Under the pieces are notes generated by a model, which saw only the letters and a program-made list of their open reading frames with translations, made no database searches and had not been told where the DNA came from. This document shows, piece after piece, positions 51,012 to 59,520 of a stretch of DNA of 64,000 bases (within the stretch, counting starts at the first letter, position 1; each line of letters opens with the position of its first letter). The position numbers and the translations under genes are program-made. This DNA is from Stutzerimonas stutzeri (GTDB taxonomy: Bacteria; Pseudomonadota; Gammaproteobacteria; Pseudomonadales; Pseudomonadaceae), in assembly GCF_024448935.1 (NCBI RefSeq), contig NZ_JAMOIE010000012.1:1-64000 (forward strand), written 5' to 3'.

Positions 51012-51767
51012 TCAAGCGCTTTTATCGGCTTTCCGTTTTTTAGCTACGATGTTCGCGAAGACCGCATGCAGGTCACCCGAGGCGCTGTCTTCATCGAGGT
51101 TGAGCTTGCTGTCGATGTGGTCCAGGTGGTGCATCATCAGGCGCACCGCCTTGTCGCTGTCGCGGGCAGCGATGGCGTCGATCAGTTCATTGTGTTCGTC
51201 GTACGAGCAGTGCGCGCGATTGCCGCTTTCGTACTGGGCGATGATCAGCGAGGTCTGCGAAACCAGGCTGCGCTGAAAGCTCACCAGCGGTGCGTTGTTC
51301 GCCGCCTCGGCCAGCTTGAGGTGAAATTCGCCGGACAGGCGGATGCCCGCCCCGCGATCGCCTCGGTCGAAGCAATCATGCTCATCGCTCACCATCTGCC
51401 GCAACTCGGCGAGTTGCGCGTCGCTGACGTGCTGCACGGCCAGTTCGGTGATGGCGCGCTCCACCAGGCGGCGGGCGAAGAAGATCTGCCGCGCCTCGTC
51501 GACGCTCGGGCTGGCCACCACCGCGCCGCGATTGGGCCGCAGCAGTACCACCCCCTCATGCGCCAGACGCGACAGCGCGCGACGGATGACGGTGCGGCTG
51601 ACGCCGAATATCTCGCCTAGCGCCTCTTCGCTGAGCTTGGTCCCCGGCGCCAGACGTTGCTCGAGGATGGCATCGAAGATGTGCGCATAAACGATATCGT
51701 CCTGCGTCCCGGTGCGAGTCTTGCCGGTTTTGTTCGGCTTCTTCAGGGGTTGCAACTGTTCGTTCAT
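51012..51767 (-). CDS. GntR family (FCD) regulator of the purine island
   Basis: A 251-residue protein starting at ATG 51767 (MNEQLQPLKKPNKTGKTRTG). The winged HTH is at about residues 30-95 (KLSEEALGEIFGVSRTVIRR) and the all-helical FCD effector domain follows, with metal-type residues in FHLKLAEAANN and HDELIDAIAARD-like HNELIDAIAARDSDKAVRLM. It lies between guaD and hiuH. TTGTATACAA, the kind of 10-bp palindrome bound by FCD regulators, occurs upstream of it and of its neighbours, so it likely represses the cluster until a purine intermediate binds. The role is inferred from context. Confidence 0.88.
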   Translation of the reverse strand: MNEQLQPLKKPNKTGKTRTGTQDDIVYAHIFDAILEQRLAPGTKLSEEALGEIFGVSRTVIRRALSRLAHEGVVLLRPNRGAVVASPSVDEARQIFFARRLVERAITELAVQHVSDAQLAELRQMVSDEHDCFDRGDRGAGIRLSGEFHLKLAEAANNAPLVSFQRSLVSQTSLIIAQYESGNRAHCSYDEHNELIDAIAARDSDKAVRLMMHHLDHIDSKLNLDEDSASGDLHAVFANIVAKKRKADKSA

Positions 51768-51864
51768 CGATGGCTCGCAAATGAGGTCGGCAAGGCCGAA
51801 CTTTACGGGGTTCGCGCCGCTACTGGCAGTTCGCTGACAAATTACTCTACTGACACCGTTAACC

Positions 51865-51874
51865 TTGTGCACAA
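51865..51874. promoter_or_regulatory. Operator candidate TTGTGCACAA
   Basis: A perfect 10-bp palindrome, 98 bases upstream of the GntR gene start, with the same outer half-sites (TTGT/ACAA) as the three TTGTATACAA sites nearby. Confidence 0.55.
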
Positions 51875-51962
51875 TACACAGCGCCACGATTTCGCCTTCC
51901 GAATCTTTCAACGCACAGAGGCCACGCGCACTCCGCGAGACCACCGATTTGCTGTGCAACTC

Positions 51963-51972
51963 TTGTATACAA
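51963..51972. promoter_or_regulatory. Operator candidate TTGTATACAA
   Basis: A perfect 10-bp palindrome between the GntR gene and hiuH. It has the form bound by GntR/FCD regulators and could mediate autoregulation. The 334-base region 51768-52100 otherwise contains only the hiuH terminator and promoter sequence. Confidence 0.65.
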
Positions 51973-52004
51973 ACGCATGAGCCGGAAAGCCGTTCTGAAC
52001 CCAA

Positions 52005-52026
52005 AGAAAACCGCCATTAAAGGCGG
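52005..52026 (-). terminator. Terminator after hiuH
   Basis: On the minus strand CCGCC (loop TTTAAT) GGCGG is followed by TTTTCTTT (plus coordinates 52011-52015 and 52022-52026, A run at 52005-52010). Confidence 0.65.
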
Positions 52027-52100
52027 GCCGGGGACTCAGGGAGCCAGGTTCGCGCATGGGCGCGGTGCGGCCGCGCCCCTACGAGGCGCGGCCGGCGACC

Positions 52101-52454
52101 TCAGCTACCCCGATACGTCGAATAGCTATACGGCGATACCAATAACGGCACGTGGTATTGCTCCTGCGCCGAATCGATCCCGAAGCGCAGCACCACCACA
52201 TCGAGAAACGCAGGGTCCGCCAGGACCACACCGCGGCGGCGGTAGTAGTCGCCGGCACTGAACTGCAGCTGATAGACGCCGGACAGGTAATCCGCACCTT
52301 CCAGCAGCGGACTGTCGCAGCGCCCGTCGGCATTGGTCTCTCGGGTTGCGACCGGGGTCAGCGCCTGACCCTCGACGCGATACAGCTCCACCTTGATTCC
52401 GCTGCCCGGGCAACCGTGGGCGGCGTCGAGTACGTGTGTGGTCAATCGGCCCAC
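52101..52454 (-). CDS. hiuH: 5-hydroxyisourate hydrolase (transthyretin-like)
   Basis: A 117-residue enzyme hydrolysing 5-hydroxyisourate to OHCU. GTG 52454 (VGRLTTHVLDAAHGCPGSGI) is chosen: GGAGG lies 5 bases upstream and the length fits. It contains the N-terminal LTTHVLD His, the internal R in ALTPVATRETNADGRCD, and the C-terminal family tetrapeptide YRGS. It is divergent from puuE across a region with two operator palindromes. Confidence 0.94.
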   Translation of the reverse strand: MGRLTTHVLDAAHGCPGSGIKVELYRVEGQALTPVATRETNADGRCDSPLLEGADYLSGVYQLQFSAGDYYRRRGVVLADPAFLDVVVLRFGIDSAQEQYHVPLLVSPYSYSTYRGS

Positions 52455-52536
52455 GGGCACCTCCGCTCTGCTGAATGAAAACTGCCCCGAGCATAACCAT
52501 CCAGCCCACATCGCTCAAGACAATCTGCAGATATTT

Positions 52537-52546
52537 TTGTATACAA
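52537..52546. promoter_or_regulatory. Operator candidate TTGTATACAA
   Basis: A perfect palindrome in the 278-base hiuH-puuE divergent region, identical to the sites at 51963 and 52674. It is placed to affect hiuH and puuE promoters. Confidence 0.68.
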
Positions 52547-52673
52547 TTTTCCAGGCATCGTTTGGCCCGTTACCTGCAAGCCACAGAAGGGCTTGAGCGT
52601 GGCCGATCGCGACACGGCAGAGAACAGCTATAGCGAAAGGATGAAATTTGCTATTTACAAAGCCTCAAAAAAT

Positions 52674-52683
52674 TTGTATACAA
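52674..52683. promoter_or_regulatory. Operator candidate TTGTATACAA
   Basis: A perfect palindrome 50 bases upstream of the puuE start codon, within the expected promoter. A degenerate TTGCTATTTACAA copy lies about 25 bases further upstream. Confidence 0.7.
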
Positions 52684-52732
52684 TCCAGCCGTCCGGTCGT
52701 GCCATGACGACCCGCCATACAGGAAGCACCCC

Positions 52733-53662
52733 GTGAGCGCCGACTACCCACGCGACCTGATCGGTTACGCCAGCAACCCACCGCACCCGCGCTGGCCGGG
52801 CGATGCGCGTATCGCGTTGTCCTTCGTGCTGAATTACGAGGAAGGCGGCGAACGCTGCGTGCTGCACGGCGACAAGGAATCCGAAGCCTTCCTCTCCGAG
52901 ATGGTCGCCGCGCAGCCGCTGCAAGGCGTGCGCCACATGAGCATGGAATCGCTCTACGAATACGGCAGTCGCGCCGGCGTCTGGCGCCTGCTCAAGCTGT
53001 TCGACAAGCACGACATCCCGCTGACCATCTTCGCCGTGGCCATGGCTGCCGAGCGTCATCCCGAGCTGATCAAGGCGATGGCTGGCGCCGGACACGAAAT
53101 CTGCAGCCACGGCTACCGCTGGATCGACTATCAGTACATGGACGAGGCGCAGGAGCGCGAGCACATGCAGCAAGCCATCCGCATTCTCGGCGAGATCACC
53201 GGTGAACGCCCGCTCGGCTGGTACACCGGCCGCACCGGCCCGAACACCCGGCGCCTGGTACGCGAGGAAGGCGGCTTTCTCTACGACTCCGACAGCTACG
53301 ACGACGACCTGCCCTACTGGGACCCCGCGTCGACGCCGGACAAGCCGCATCTGCTGATCCCCTACACGCTGGACACCAACGACATGCGCTTCACCCAGGC
53401 GCAGGGCTTCAACAGCGGCGACGATTTCTTCACCTACCTGAAGGATGCCTTCGACGTGCTCTACGCCGAAGGCTGCGAAGGCGCGCCGAAGATGTTGTCC
53501 ATCGGCATGCACTGCCGGCTGCTCGGACGCCCGGCGCGCCTGGCGTCGCTGGCCCGCTTCATCGAATACGTGAAGGGCCACGAGAAGGTCTGGTACGCCC
53601 GGCGTGTCGACATCGCCCGCCACTGGCACGCCACCCACCCTTTTATCGCGGAGCGCAACTGA
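52733..53662 (+). CDS. puuE: Allantoinase PuuE (polysaccharide deacetylase type)
   Basis: A 309-residue cofactor-simple allantoinase of the NodB/polysaccharide deacetylase fold, converting allantoin to allantoate. The start is GTG 52733 with AGGAAG upstream. YPRDLIGYASNPPHPRWPGD at the N terminus, the conserved HEICSHGYRWIDYQ and LGWYTGRTGPNTRRLV are hallmarks. It is unrelated to amidohydrolase allantoinase AllB. It shares one base with uraD (TGATG). Confidence 0.95.
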   Translation: MSADYPRDLIGYASNPPHPRWPGDARIALSFVLNYEEGGERCVLHGDKESEAFLSEMVAAQPLQGVRHMSMESLYEYGSRAGVWRLLKLFDKHDIPLTIFAVAMAAERHPELIKAMAGAGHEICSHGYRWIDYQYMDEAQEREHMQQAIRILGEITGERPLGWYTGRTGPNTRRLVREEGGFLYDSDSYDDDLPYWDPASTPDKPHLLIPYTLDTNDMRFTQAQGFNSGDDFFTYLKDAFDVLYAEGCEGAPKMLSIGMHCRLLGRPARLASLARFIEYVKGHEKVWYARRVDIARHWHATHPFIAERN

Positions 53663-54177
53663 TGACCCCGTTCAAGACGATCAAACCCTCGACGCTGGAT
53701 CGTGACGCCTTCGTCGCCGCCTTTGCCGACGTCTACGAGCACTCGCCCTGGGTGGCTGACACCGTCTACCAGGCGGGCGTCGACGCGACGCTGGACGACG
53801 TCGAGGTGCTGCACACCCGCCTGTCCCAGGCGATGCTCGCCGCCGACCGCGACACTCAGCTGGCACTGGTCAACGCCCACCCGGACCTGGCCGGCAAGGC
53901 CGCCGTGCGTGGCGAGCTGACCGCCTCCAGCACCTCGGAACAGGCCGGCGCCGGCATCCATGAATGCACGCCGGAGGAGTTCGCCCGCTTCAGCGAACTC
54001 AACGAGGCCTACAAGGCCAGGTTCGGCTTCCCCTTCATCATGGCGGTCAAGGGCAGCAACCGGCATCAGATCCTCGCCGCGCTCGAAGAACGCATGCACA
54101 ACAGTCCCGAACAGGAATTCGCCCGGGCGCTGGCGGAAATCAACACGATCGCCCTGTTCCGCCTGCAGGCGATGTAG
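53662..54177 (+). CDS. uraD: OHCU decarboxylase
   Basis: A 171-residue enzyme decarboxylating 2-oxo-4-hydroxy-4-carboxy-5-ureidoimidazoline to S-allantoin. The catalytic His appears in [12 protein letters not shown], and [20 protein letters not shown] is a family signature. It starts inside the puuE stop and ends 65 bases before alc. Confidence 0.95.
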   Translation: MTPFKTIKPSTLDRDAFVAAFADVYEHSPWVADTVYQAGVDATLDDVEVLHTRLSQAMLAADRDTQLALVNAHPDLAGKAAVRGELTASSTSEQAGAGIHECTPEEFARFSELNEAYKARFGFPFIMAVKGSNRHQILAALEERMHNSPEQEFARALAEINTIALFRLQAM

Positions 54178-54242
54178 CGCGCACCAGCCGCAACAAAGGC
54201 AGCAATGACAGCAACCGCTTCTCATCCAAGGCAGACGAGTCC

Positions 54243-55238
54243 ATGAAAGCTTATGCCGTACCCTTCGAAAAATACGTCAACCTGGCCGATGCCCGCCTGG
54301 GCACCCGTGCCCTCTCCGTCACCGACGATTGGTTCGCCGACGTCAACCGGTTGTTCCAGCCGACACCGGCCGTATGGAAGGAGGGTGTGTTCGATGACAA
54401 CGGCAAGTGGATGGACGGCTGGGAGTCGCGCCGCAAGCGCTTCGAAGGTTACGACCATGCGCTGATCCGCCTGGGCGTGCCGGGTCAGATCAAGGGCGTG
54501 GACATCGACACCAGCCACTTCACCGGCAACTACCCGCCGTCCGCCTCGCTGGAAGCCTGCTTCATCGCTGACGGCGACCCGAGCGACGACACCGTGTGGA
54601 CGGAAATTCTCCCGGCCGTCGAGCTGCAGGGCAACAGCCACCACTACCATGCGATCGCCTTCGGCCAGCCGGTCAGCCACCTGCGCTTCAACATCTACCC
54701 GGACGGCGGCGTGGCGCGCCTGCGCGTGCACGGCATTCCGTTCCGCGACTGGGGCCGCGTCGGCGACAACCAACAGATCGACCTGGCGGCGGCGCTGAAT
54801 GGCGGTCGCGCCCTGGCCTGCTCGGACGAACACTTCGGCCGCATGAGCAACATCCTCAACCCGAACCGCGGCGAGAACATGGGCGACGGCTGGGAAACCG
54901 CCCGCCGCCGCACGCCCGGCAACGACTGGGTGATCGTCGCCCTCGGCCATCCGGGCGAGATCGAGCGCATCGTCGTCGATACCCTGCACTTCAAGGGCAA
55001 CTACCCGGACAGCTGCTCGATCCAGGCGGCGTACGTCAAAGGCGGCACCGACAGCCAGATCGAGACCCAGAGCCTGTTCTGGCGCGAGCTGCTGCCGAGC
55101 CAGAAGCTGTCGATGCACGCCGAACACGCGTTCAGCGAGCAGATCGCCAAGCTCGGCCCGATCACCCACGTGCGCCTGAACATCTTCCCCGATGGCGGTG
55201 TCAGCCGGCTGCGGTTGTTCGGCAAGGTGAGCAAGTAA
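54243..55238 (+). CDS. alc: Allantoicase
   Basis: A 331-residue enzyme hydrolysing allantoate to ureidoglycolate plus urea. It has two tandem jelly-roll repeats: WESRRKR...[18 protein letters not shown] in the first and [13 protein letters not shown]...[16 protein letters not shown] in the second, each ending [15 protein letters not shown] or [15 protein letters not shown]. The start ATG 54243 gives [20 protein letters not shown]; a longer in-frame opening overlapping uraD is rejected. Confidence 0.95.
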   Translation: MKAYAVPFEKYVNLADARLGTRALSVTDDWFADVNRLFQPTPAVWKEGVFDDNGKWMDGWESRRKRFEGYDHALIRLGVPGQIKGVDIDTSHFTGNYPPSASLEACFIADGDPSDDTVWTEILPAVELQGNSHHYHAIAFGQPVSHLRFNIYPDGGVARLRVHGIPFRDWGRVGDNQQIDLAAALNGGRALACSDEHFGRMSNILNPNRGENMGDGWETARRRTPGNDWVIVALGHPGEIERIVVDTLHFKGNYPDSCSIQAAYVKGGTDSQIETQSLFWRELLPSQKLSMHAEHAFSEQIAKLGPITHVRLNIFPDGGVSRLRLFGKVSK

Positions 55239-55282
55239 GTACAACCAGCCCTATACAACACTCCGATTATCAGCGAGTCACC

Positions 55283-55795
55283 ATGCGCACACTGACCATC
55301 GAACCGTTGACCAAGGAAGCCTTCGCCCCGTTCGGCGACGTCATCGAGACCGAAGGCAGCGAGTTCTTCATGATCAACAGCGGCTCGACCCGCCGCTACC
55401 ACAAGCTGGCCACGGTGGAGACGGCTCTGCCGGAGGATCAGGCGATCATCAGCATCTTTGTCGCCGAGGCGCTGGACAGGCCGCTGGTCATCCGCATGCT
55501 CGAACGTCACCCGTTGGGCAGCCAGGCGTTCATACCGCTGCTCGGCAACCCCTTTCTGGTGGTGGTCGCGCCACTTGGCGATGCCCCTGTACCGGACCAC
55601 GTCCGCGCCTTCCGCAGCAACGGCAGGCAGGGCGTCAATTACCAGCGCGGCGTCTGGCACCACCCGGTGCTGACGATCGAAGAGCGGGATGAATGGCTGG
55701 TGGTCGACCGCAGCGGTTCTGGCAACAACTGCGACGAGTACTTTTTCACGGAGGCTCAGCAACTCCTCCTCGACCTCCAACGGGAATCGACATGA
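55283..55795 (+). CDS. allA: Ureidoglycolate lyase
   Basis: A 170-residue cupin-like enzyme releasing urea and glyoxylate from ureidoglycolate. The start ATG 55283 gives MRTLTIEPLTKEAFAPFGDV. The motifs FLVVVAPLGDAPVPDHVRAF and QGVNYQRGVWHHPVL (His pair) are typical. It lies 44 bases after alc and its stop overlaps a possible small ORF. Confidence 0.94.
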   Translation: MRTLTIEPLTKEAFAPFGDVIETEGSEFFMINSGSTRRYHKLATVETALPEDQAIISIFVAEALDRPLVIRMLERHPLGSQAFIPLLGNPFLVVVAPLGDAPVPDHVRAFRSNGRQGVNYQRGVWHHPVLTIEERDEWLVVDRSGSGNNCDEYFFTEAQQLLLDLQREST

Positions 55796-55905
55796 CCGCT
55801 ACTGCGCTGGCTCATTCGGCGTTGCCTTGCCTGCGTTGGCGACGCGCTCAAGCCGATTTCAACAAGAAGAAATACGGTCGCCTGCAGGCCGCAAGAGGTG
55901 CATGA
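55792..55905 (+). CDS. Possible 37-residue small protein between allA and puuD
   Basis: ATG at 55792 overlaps the allA stop codon as ATGA, and the frame continues for 37 codons (MTATALAHSALPCLRWRRAQ, then a basic tail rich in Lys/Arg) to 3 bases before puuD. The close packing suggests translational coupling. It has no recognisable family and may be only a spacer. Confidence 0.35.
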   Translation: MTATALAHSALPCLRWRRAQADFNKKKYGRLQAARGA

Positions 55906-55908
55906 CAA

Positions 55909-57162
55909 ATGGACGCCCATCTGACCGAATGGCTGAACCTGACTATTCGCTGGATTCACATGATCGTTGGCGTCGCCTGGATCGGTGCTTCCTTCTATTT
56001 CGTCTGGCTGGAGAACAACCTCAACCGCGCCAACCCGCGTGAGGGCCTGTCAGGCGATCTCTGGGCCATCCACGGTGGCGGTATCTACCACCTGGAGAAA
56101 TACAAGCTGGCGCCGCCGCAGATGCCGGAAAGCCTGCACTGGTTCAAGTGGGAGGCCTACACCACCTGGCTGTCCGGCGTGGCGCTGCTGATGGTGGTCT
56201 ACTACCTCAACCCCAGCCTGTACCTGATCGCAGCAGGCAGCGAGCTGTCCCCTGCGGCGGCCATCGCCATCGGCTTCGGCTCGCTGATCGTCGGCTGGTT
56301 CGTCTATGACCTGCTCTGCGACTCGCCGCTGGGCAACAAGCCCGCGCTGCTCGGCCTGGTGCTGTTCATCCTGGTAATCTTCGCTGCCTGGGCCTATTCG
56401 CAGATGTTCAGCGGCCGCGCGGCCTACATCCATACCGGCGCGCTGATCGGCACCATCATGGTCGGCAACGTGTTGCGCATCATCATGCCGGCCCAGCGGG
56501 CGCTGGTCGCCGCCATCGAACAGAACCGCACGCCGGATCCGGTGCTGCCGGCCAAGGGTCTGCTGCGTTCGCGGCACAACAACTATTTCACCCTGCCGGT
56601 GCTGTTCATCATGATCAGCAACCATTTTCCGAGCAGCTACGGCAGCCCGTACAACTGGCTGATCCTGGCCGGGATCTCGGTGCTCGCGGTGCTGGTGCGG
56701 CACTACTTCAACACCCGCCATGACAGCAGCCGCTTCGCCTGGACGCTGCCGGCTGCGGCAGTCGGCATGATCTGTCTGGCGTTCGTCACCGCGCCCAACC
56801 GTCAGGGTGGCGTACCCAACGCCGTGCCGACCAGCCCGCGCGAGCAGAGCATTGAGGCGCAACAGGCCGCTGCAGCAACGCCGGCCGAGCAAGCCGGCAA
56901 CAGCGAGTTCGCCCAAGTCCATCGCATCATCAACGAGCGCTGCAGCGTTTGCCACGCCGCTCGGCCGAGCAGCCCGCTGTTCAGCGCAGCGCCCGCCGGG
57001 GTGATGTTCGATACGCCGCAGCAGATACAACAGCAGGCCGCGAAGATTCATGCGCAGGCCGTCGCGAGCCAGATCATGCCGCTGGGCAACATGACCAACA
57101 TGACCCAGGAGGAGCGCGACCTGCTCGGCGCCTGGATTGACAAGGGCGCACCGATCGACTGA
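55909..57162 (+). CDS. puuD: Membrane urate hydroxylase/urate oxidase PuuD with cytochrome c domain
   Basis: A 417-residue protein: about eight transmembrane helices (residues 1-310, beginning LTEWLNLTIRWIHMIVGVAW) then a periplasmic cytochrome c tail with one heme site CSVCH near residue 345 and a distal Met region (QIMPLGNMTNMTQEERDLLG). PuuD oxidises urate to 5-hydroxyisourate and passes electrons to the respiratory chain, replacing soluble uricase, which is absent here. It ends the purine run and is followed by an intrinsic terminator. Confidence 0.94.
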   Translation: MDAHLTEWLNLTIRWIHMIVGVAWIGASFYFVWLENNLNRANPREGLSGDLWAIHGGGIYHLEKYKLAPPQMPESLHWFKWEAYTTWLSGVALLMVVYYLNPSLYLIAAGSELSPAAAIAIGFGSLIVGWFVYDLLCDSPLGNKPALLGLVLFILVIFAAWAYSQMFSGRAAYIHTGALIGTIMVGNVLRIIMPAQRALVAAIEQNRTPDPVLPAKGLLRSRHNNYFTLPVLFIMISNHFPSSYGSPYNWLILAGISVLAVLVRHYFNTRHDSSRFAWTLPAAAVGMICLAFVTAPNRQGGVPNAVPTSPREQSIEAQQAAAATPAEQAGNSEFAQVHRIINERCSVCHAARPSSPLFSAAPAGVMFDTPQQIQQQAAKIHAQAVASQIMPLGNMTNMTQEERDLLGAWIDKGAPID

Positions 57163-57173
57163 TCAGCGCCACC

Positions 57174-57199
57174 AGCCGCGCCCCGGGCGCGGCTTTTTT
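57174..57199 (+). terminator. Terminator after puuD
   Basis: GCCGCGCCC (57175-57183) and GGGCGCGGC (57185-57193) form a long stem followed by TTTTTT, 12 bases after the puuD stop. It marks the end of the purine catabolic transcript. Confidence 0.85.
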
Positions 57200-57341
57200 C
57201 ACCTGTTCGACGCTCAAGCCACGCAGCACGAGGCGAGGCCTCAGTTCAACCCGAGATCAAACCCGGCGGACGGCGGAGCCGAGCGCCAGGCATTGGCCGG
57301 CGCCGCGCACCACTGACGGCAGCGCGCCAAGAAACAAACAG

Positions 57342-57367
57342 GCCCGCCATGTGCGGGCTTTGTTTTT
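57342..57367 (+). terminator. Second hairpin in the puuD-antiporter gap
   Basis: GCCCGC (57342-57347) with GCGGGC (57353-57358) is followed by TTTGTTTTT. The 310-base gap 57163-57472 holds the two terminators and, presumably, the promoter of the antiporter gene; no other gene was seen. Confidence 0.65.
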
Positions 57368-57472
57368 CCTGCCTTGTTTTTCTCACTCGACACCCGAGAC
57401 TCGACAAGCGTCACACCCCCGTTAAAATGCCCCGCCGTCACCCCGCCCGCGCCAACCGAGAAGGACTGATCG

Positions 57473-59023
57473 ATGATCGAAGCAACCTGGATCGCCTTCG
57501 CGTTCACCCTGGGCCTGACGGCACGTTCGGTCGGGTTACCCCCATTGATCGGCTACCTGGGCGCGGGCTTTGCCCTGGCCGCATTCGGCGGACATTTCGG
57601 GGTCGGCCCGACCGACAGTGTGATTCTCGAACACCTGGCGCACCTGGGTGTGTTGCTGCTGCTGTTCACCGTCGGGCTCAAGCTCAAACTGAGCAATCTG
57701 GTACGGCGCGAGGTGATCGGCGGCAGCTTGCTGCATTTCGGCATTTCCAGCCTGATGGTGTTACCGGCGATCCTGGTGTTTCTCGATACCAGCTGGCGCG
57801 AGAGTCTGCTGCTGGCGATCGCATTGTCGTTCTCCAGCACCGTGCTGGCGGCCAAGGTACTGGAAGGCAAGCGCGAGCTGCGCGCCTTTCACGGCCGAGT
57901 CGCCATTGGCGTACTGATCATTCAGGACCTGATCGCCCTGGTGGTGATGAGCATCGCCAGCGGCAAGGTTCCTTCGGCTTGGGCGCTGCTGGTGTTCGGC
58001 CTTCCGCTGCTGCGCCCGTTGCTATTTCGCCTGCTCGATCACAGTGGCCACGAGGAGCTGATGGTGCTGCTGGGGCTGATGCTGGCGCTGGTCGCAGGCG
58101 GTCTCGGCTTCGAATATGTGGGCCTCAGTTCGGAACTGGGCGCACTGGCCTTTGGTGCAATGCTGGCCAAGCACAAGCGCGCCACTGAGCTTTCCAATTC
58201 ACTGTGGGCGATCAAGGAAGTCTTTCTGGTCGGCTTTTTCCTGCAGATCGGCATCGGTGGGTTGCCAGGCATGGACGCCATGCTCTTTGCCGGCGCGGCG
58301 GCGTTGCTACTGCCACTCAAAGGTGCGCTGTTCTTCTTCCTGTTCCTGCTGTTCCGCCTGCGCGCGCGCAGTGCGTTTCTCAGCGCCTCGAGCCTGACCA
58401 ACTACAGCGAATTCGGCCTGATCGTTGCCAGTGTGGTACTCCCGCAATGGCTCACCCCGCTGGCCATCACCGTGGCCCTGTCGTTCGTCATTTCCGCTCA
58501 GCTCAACCGTATCTCCCACCCGCTCTATGACCGCTTTGCCAGACGACTGATCCCTCTGGAGCGCAACACACGCCACCCTGACGAGCAGCCGGTGTCGCTG
58601 GGTGACGCGCAGATCCTGATCATGGGTATGGGCCGAACCGGACGTGCAGCCTACGATCACCTGCAGAATCAGGGCTGGCGCCTGATCAGCCTCGATTCGG
58701 ACCCGGTAACCGTGGAAAAGAGCAGTGAGAAAGGCCGCCACGTACTGTTCGCTGACGCCGAAGACCAGATGTTCTGGGAGAGCCTGGAGATGAACCAAGT
58801 CGAGGCGGTGATCCTGGCGATGAACGATGCCGAAGCCAAGATCATCTCCACGCGCAAACTGCGCGGCAAAGGGTTCGACGGGCTGATCGTCTCCCACGCG
58901 ATGTACGAAGACATTGCCCAGCGGATTGAGGAGGCCGGCGCGGATCGCACCTACCTGACCATGAGCGAAGCCGGCGCCGGCCTGGCCGAGAATGTCTCCC
59001 TCGAATTGCAAGCCAACCGCTGA
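57473..59023 (+). CDS. Kef/YbaL-type cation:proton antiporter (CPA2 family)
   Basis: A 516-residue inner-membrane protein: about 12 membrane helices (residues 1-360) followed by a cytoplasmic TrkA-N/RCK domain with a Rossmann motif GMGRTGRAAYDHLQ near residue 385 and a DSDPVTVEKS nucleotide-binding acidic position. Such proteins exchange K or Na for protons and are gated by NAD(H) or other ligands. Start ATG 57473 has AAGGA upstream. It is transcribed away from the purine genes behind terminators, so it is likely separate. Confidence 0.9.
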   Translation: MIEATWIAFAFTLGLTARSVGLPPLIGYLGAGFALAAFGGHFGVGPTDSVILEHLAHLGVLLLLFTVGLKLKLSNLVRREVIGGSLLHFGISSLMVLPAILVFLDTSWRESLLLAIALSFSSTVLAAKVLEGKRELRAFHGRVAIGVLIIQDLIALVVMSIASGKVPSAWALLVFGLPLLRPLLFRLLDHSGHEELMVLLGLMLALVAGGLGFEYVGLSSELGALAFGAMLAKHKRATELSNSLWAIKEVFLVGFFLQIGIGGLPGMDAMLFAGAAALLLPLKGALFFFLFLLFRLRARSAFLSASSLTNYSEFGLIVASVVLPQWLTPLAITVALSFVISAQLNRISHPLYDRFARRLIPLERNTRHPDEQPVSLGDAQILIMGMGRTGRAAYDHLQNQGWRLISLDSDPVTVEKSSEKGRHVLFADAEDQMFWESLEMNQVEAVILAMNDAEAKIISTRKLRGKGFDGLIVSHAMYEDIAQRIEEAGADRTYLTMSEAGAGLAENVSLELQANR

Positions 59024-59520
59024 CCGCTGCAGCGCCATACCTGGCGGGCTCTCGAGGCTCGCCCGCCATAATCGTGCGCAATTTTCAAATTTATTGTTTC
59101 AACAGCTGTTCGCAGATTGTGGTAGTCGAGTCCAACCTGACCGGTCGAACAGCTTTTCGACGATCGCTGGCGGCGACGGCGCTGAGAAACCGCTGGCGAC
59201 CTGACCGCGGCTTTTAACGTACACAGGCTTGAAGCCAATGCGTATACATAATGGATGTTTGGCAGCAGCTGTCTACTGGTCAAAGCCACCGAGACTTGAT
59301 GACCGTTTGCCGGCCGGCGCAGAAGCAGCTCGATCGAGCGCCGAGGACCGGCGCTCTTGACCTGCGAGCGCCAAACGACCGCTAAAGACGTGACTTGGCG
59401 GAAGGCATACGCTCGCTGTCTTCCGTCCAGGTTCCGCTCGCATCAAGGTTGCCGTCCTGCCTTGAGACCGTTCGGAAGCCGGTGCTAGGATGCGGCGGCA
59501 GGCCACCAGGCTGGGTGGTC
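59024..59520. other. Intergenic region between antiporter and RutR-like gene
   Basis: A perfect 7-bp hairpin GGCGGGC/GCCCGCC at 59043-59067 follows the antiporter but lacks a T run. The AT-rich part 59078-59100 and the segment near 59218-59265 (CGTACACAGG, TGCGTATACATAATGG) could carry promoters or operators of the TetR gene. Nothing coding is convincing in this 497-base gap. Confidence 0.4.

Noticed and set aside
52655-53638. 327-codon minus-strand frame over puuE
   Set aside because: Antisense of a well-supported allantoinase gene.
53964-54242. N-terminal extension of allantoicase into uraD
   Set aside because: It overlaps uraD in another frame, and the allantoicase family starts at [11 protein letters not shown].
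57241-57507. 88-codon minus-strand frame in the puuD-antiporter gap
   Set aside because: It covers a terminator hairpin and the antiporter ribosome binding site, and has no family resemblance.
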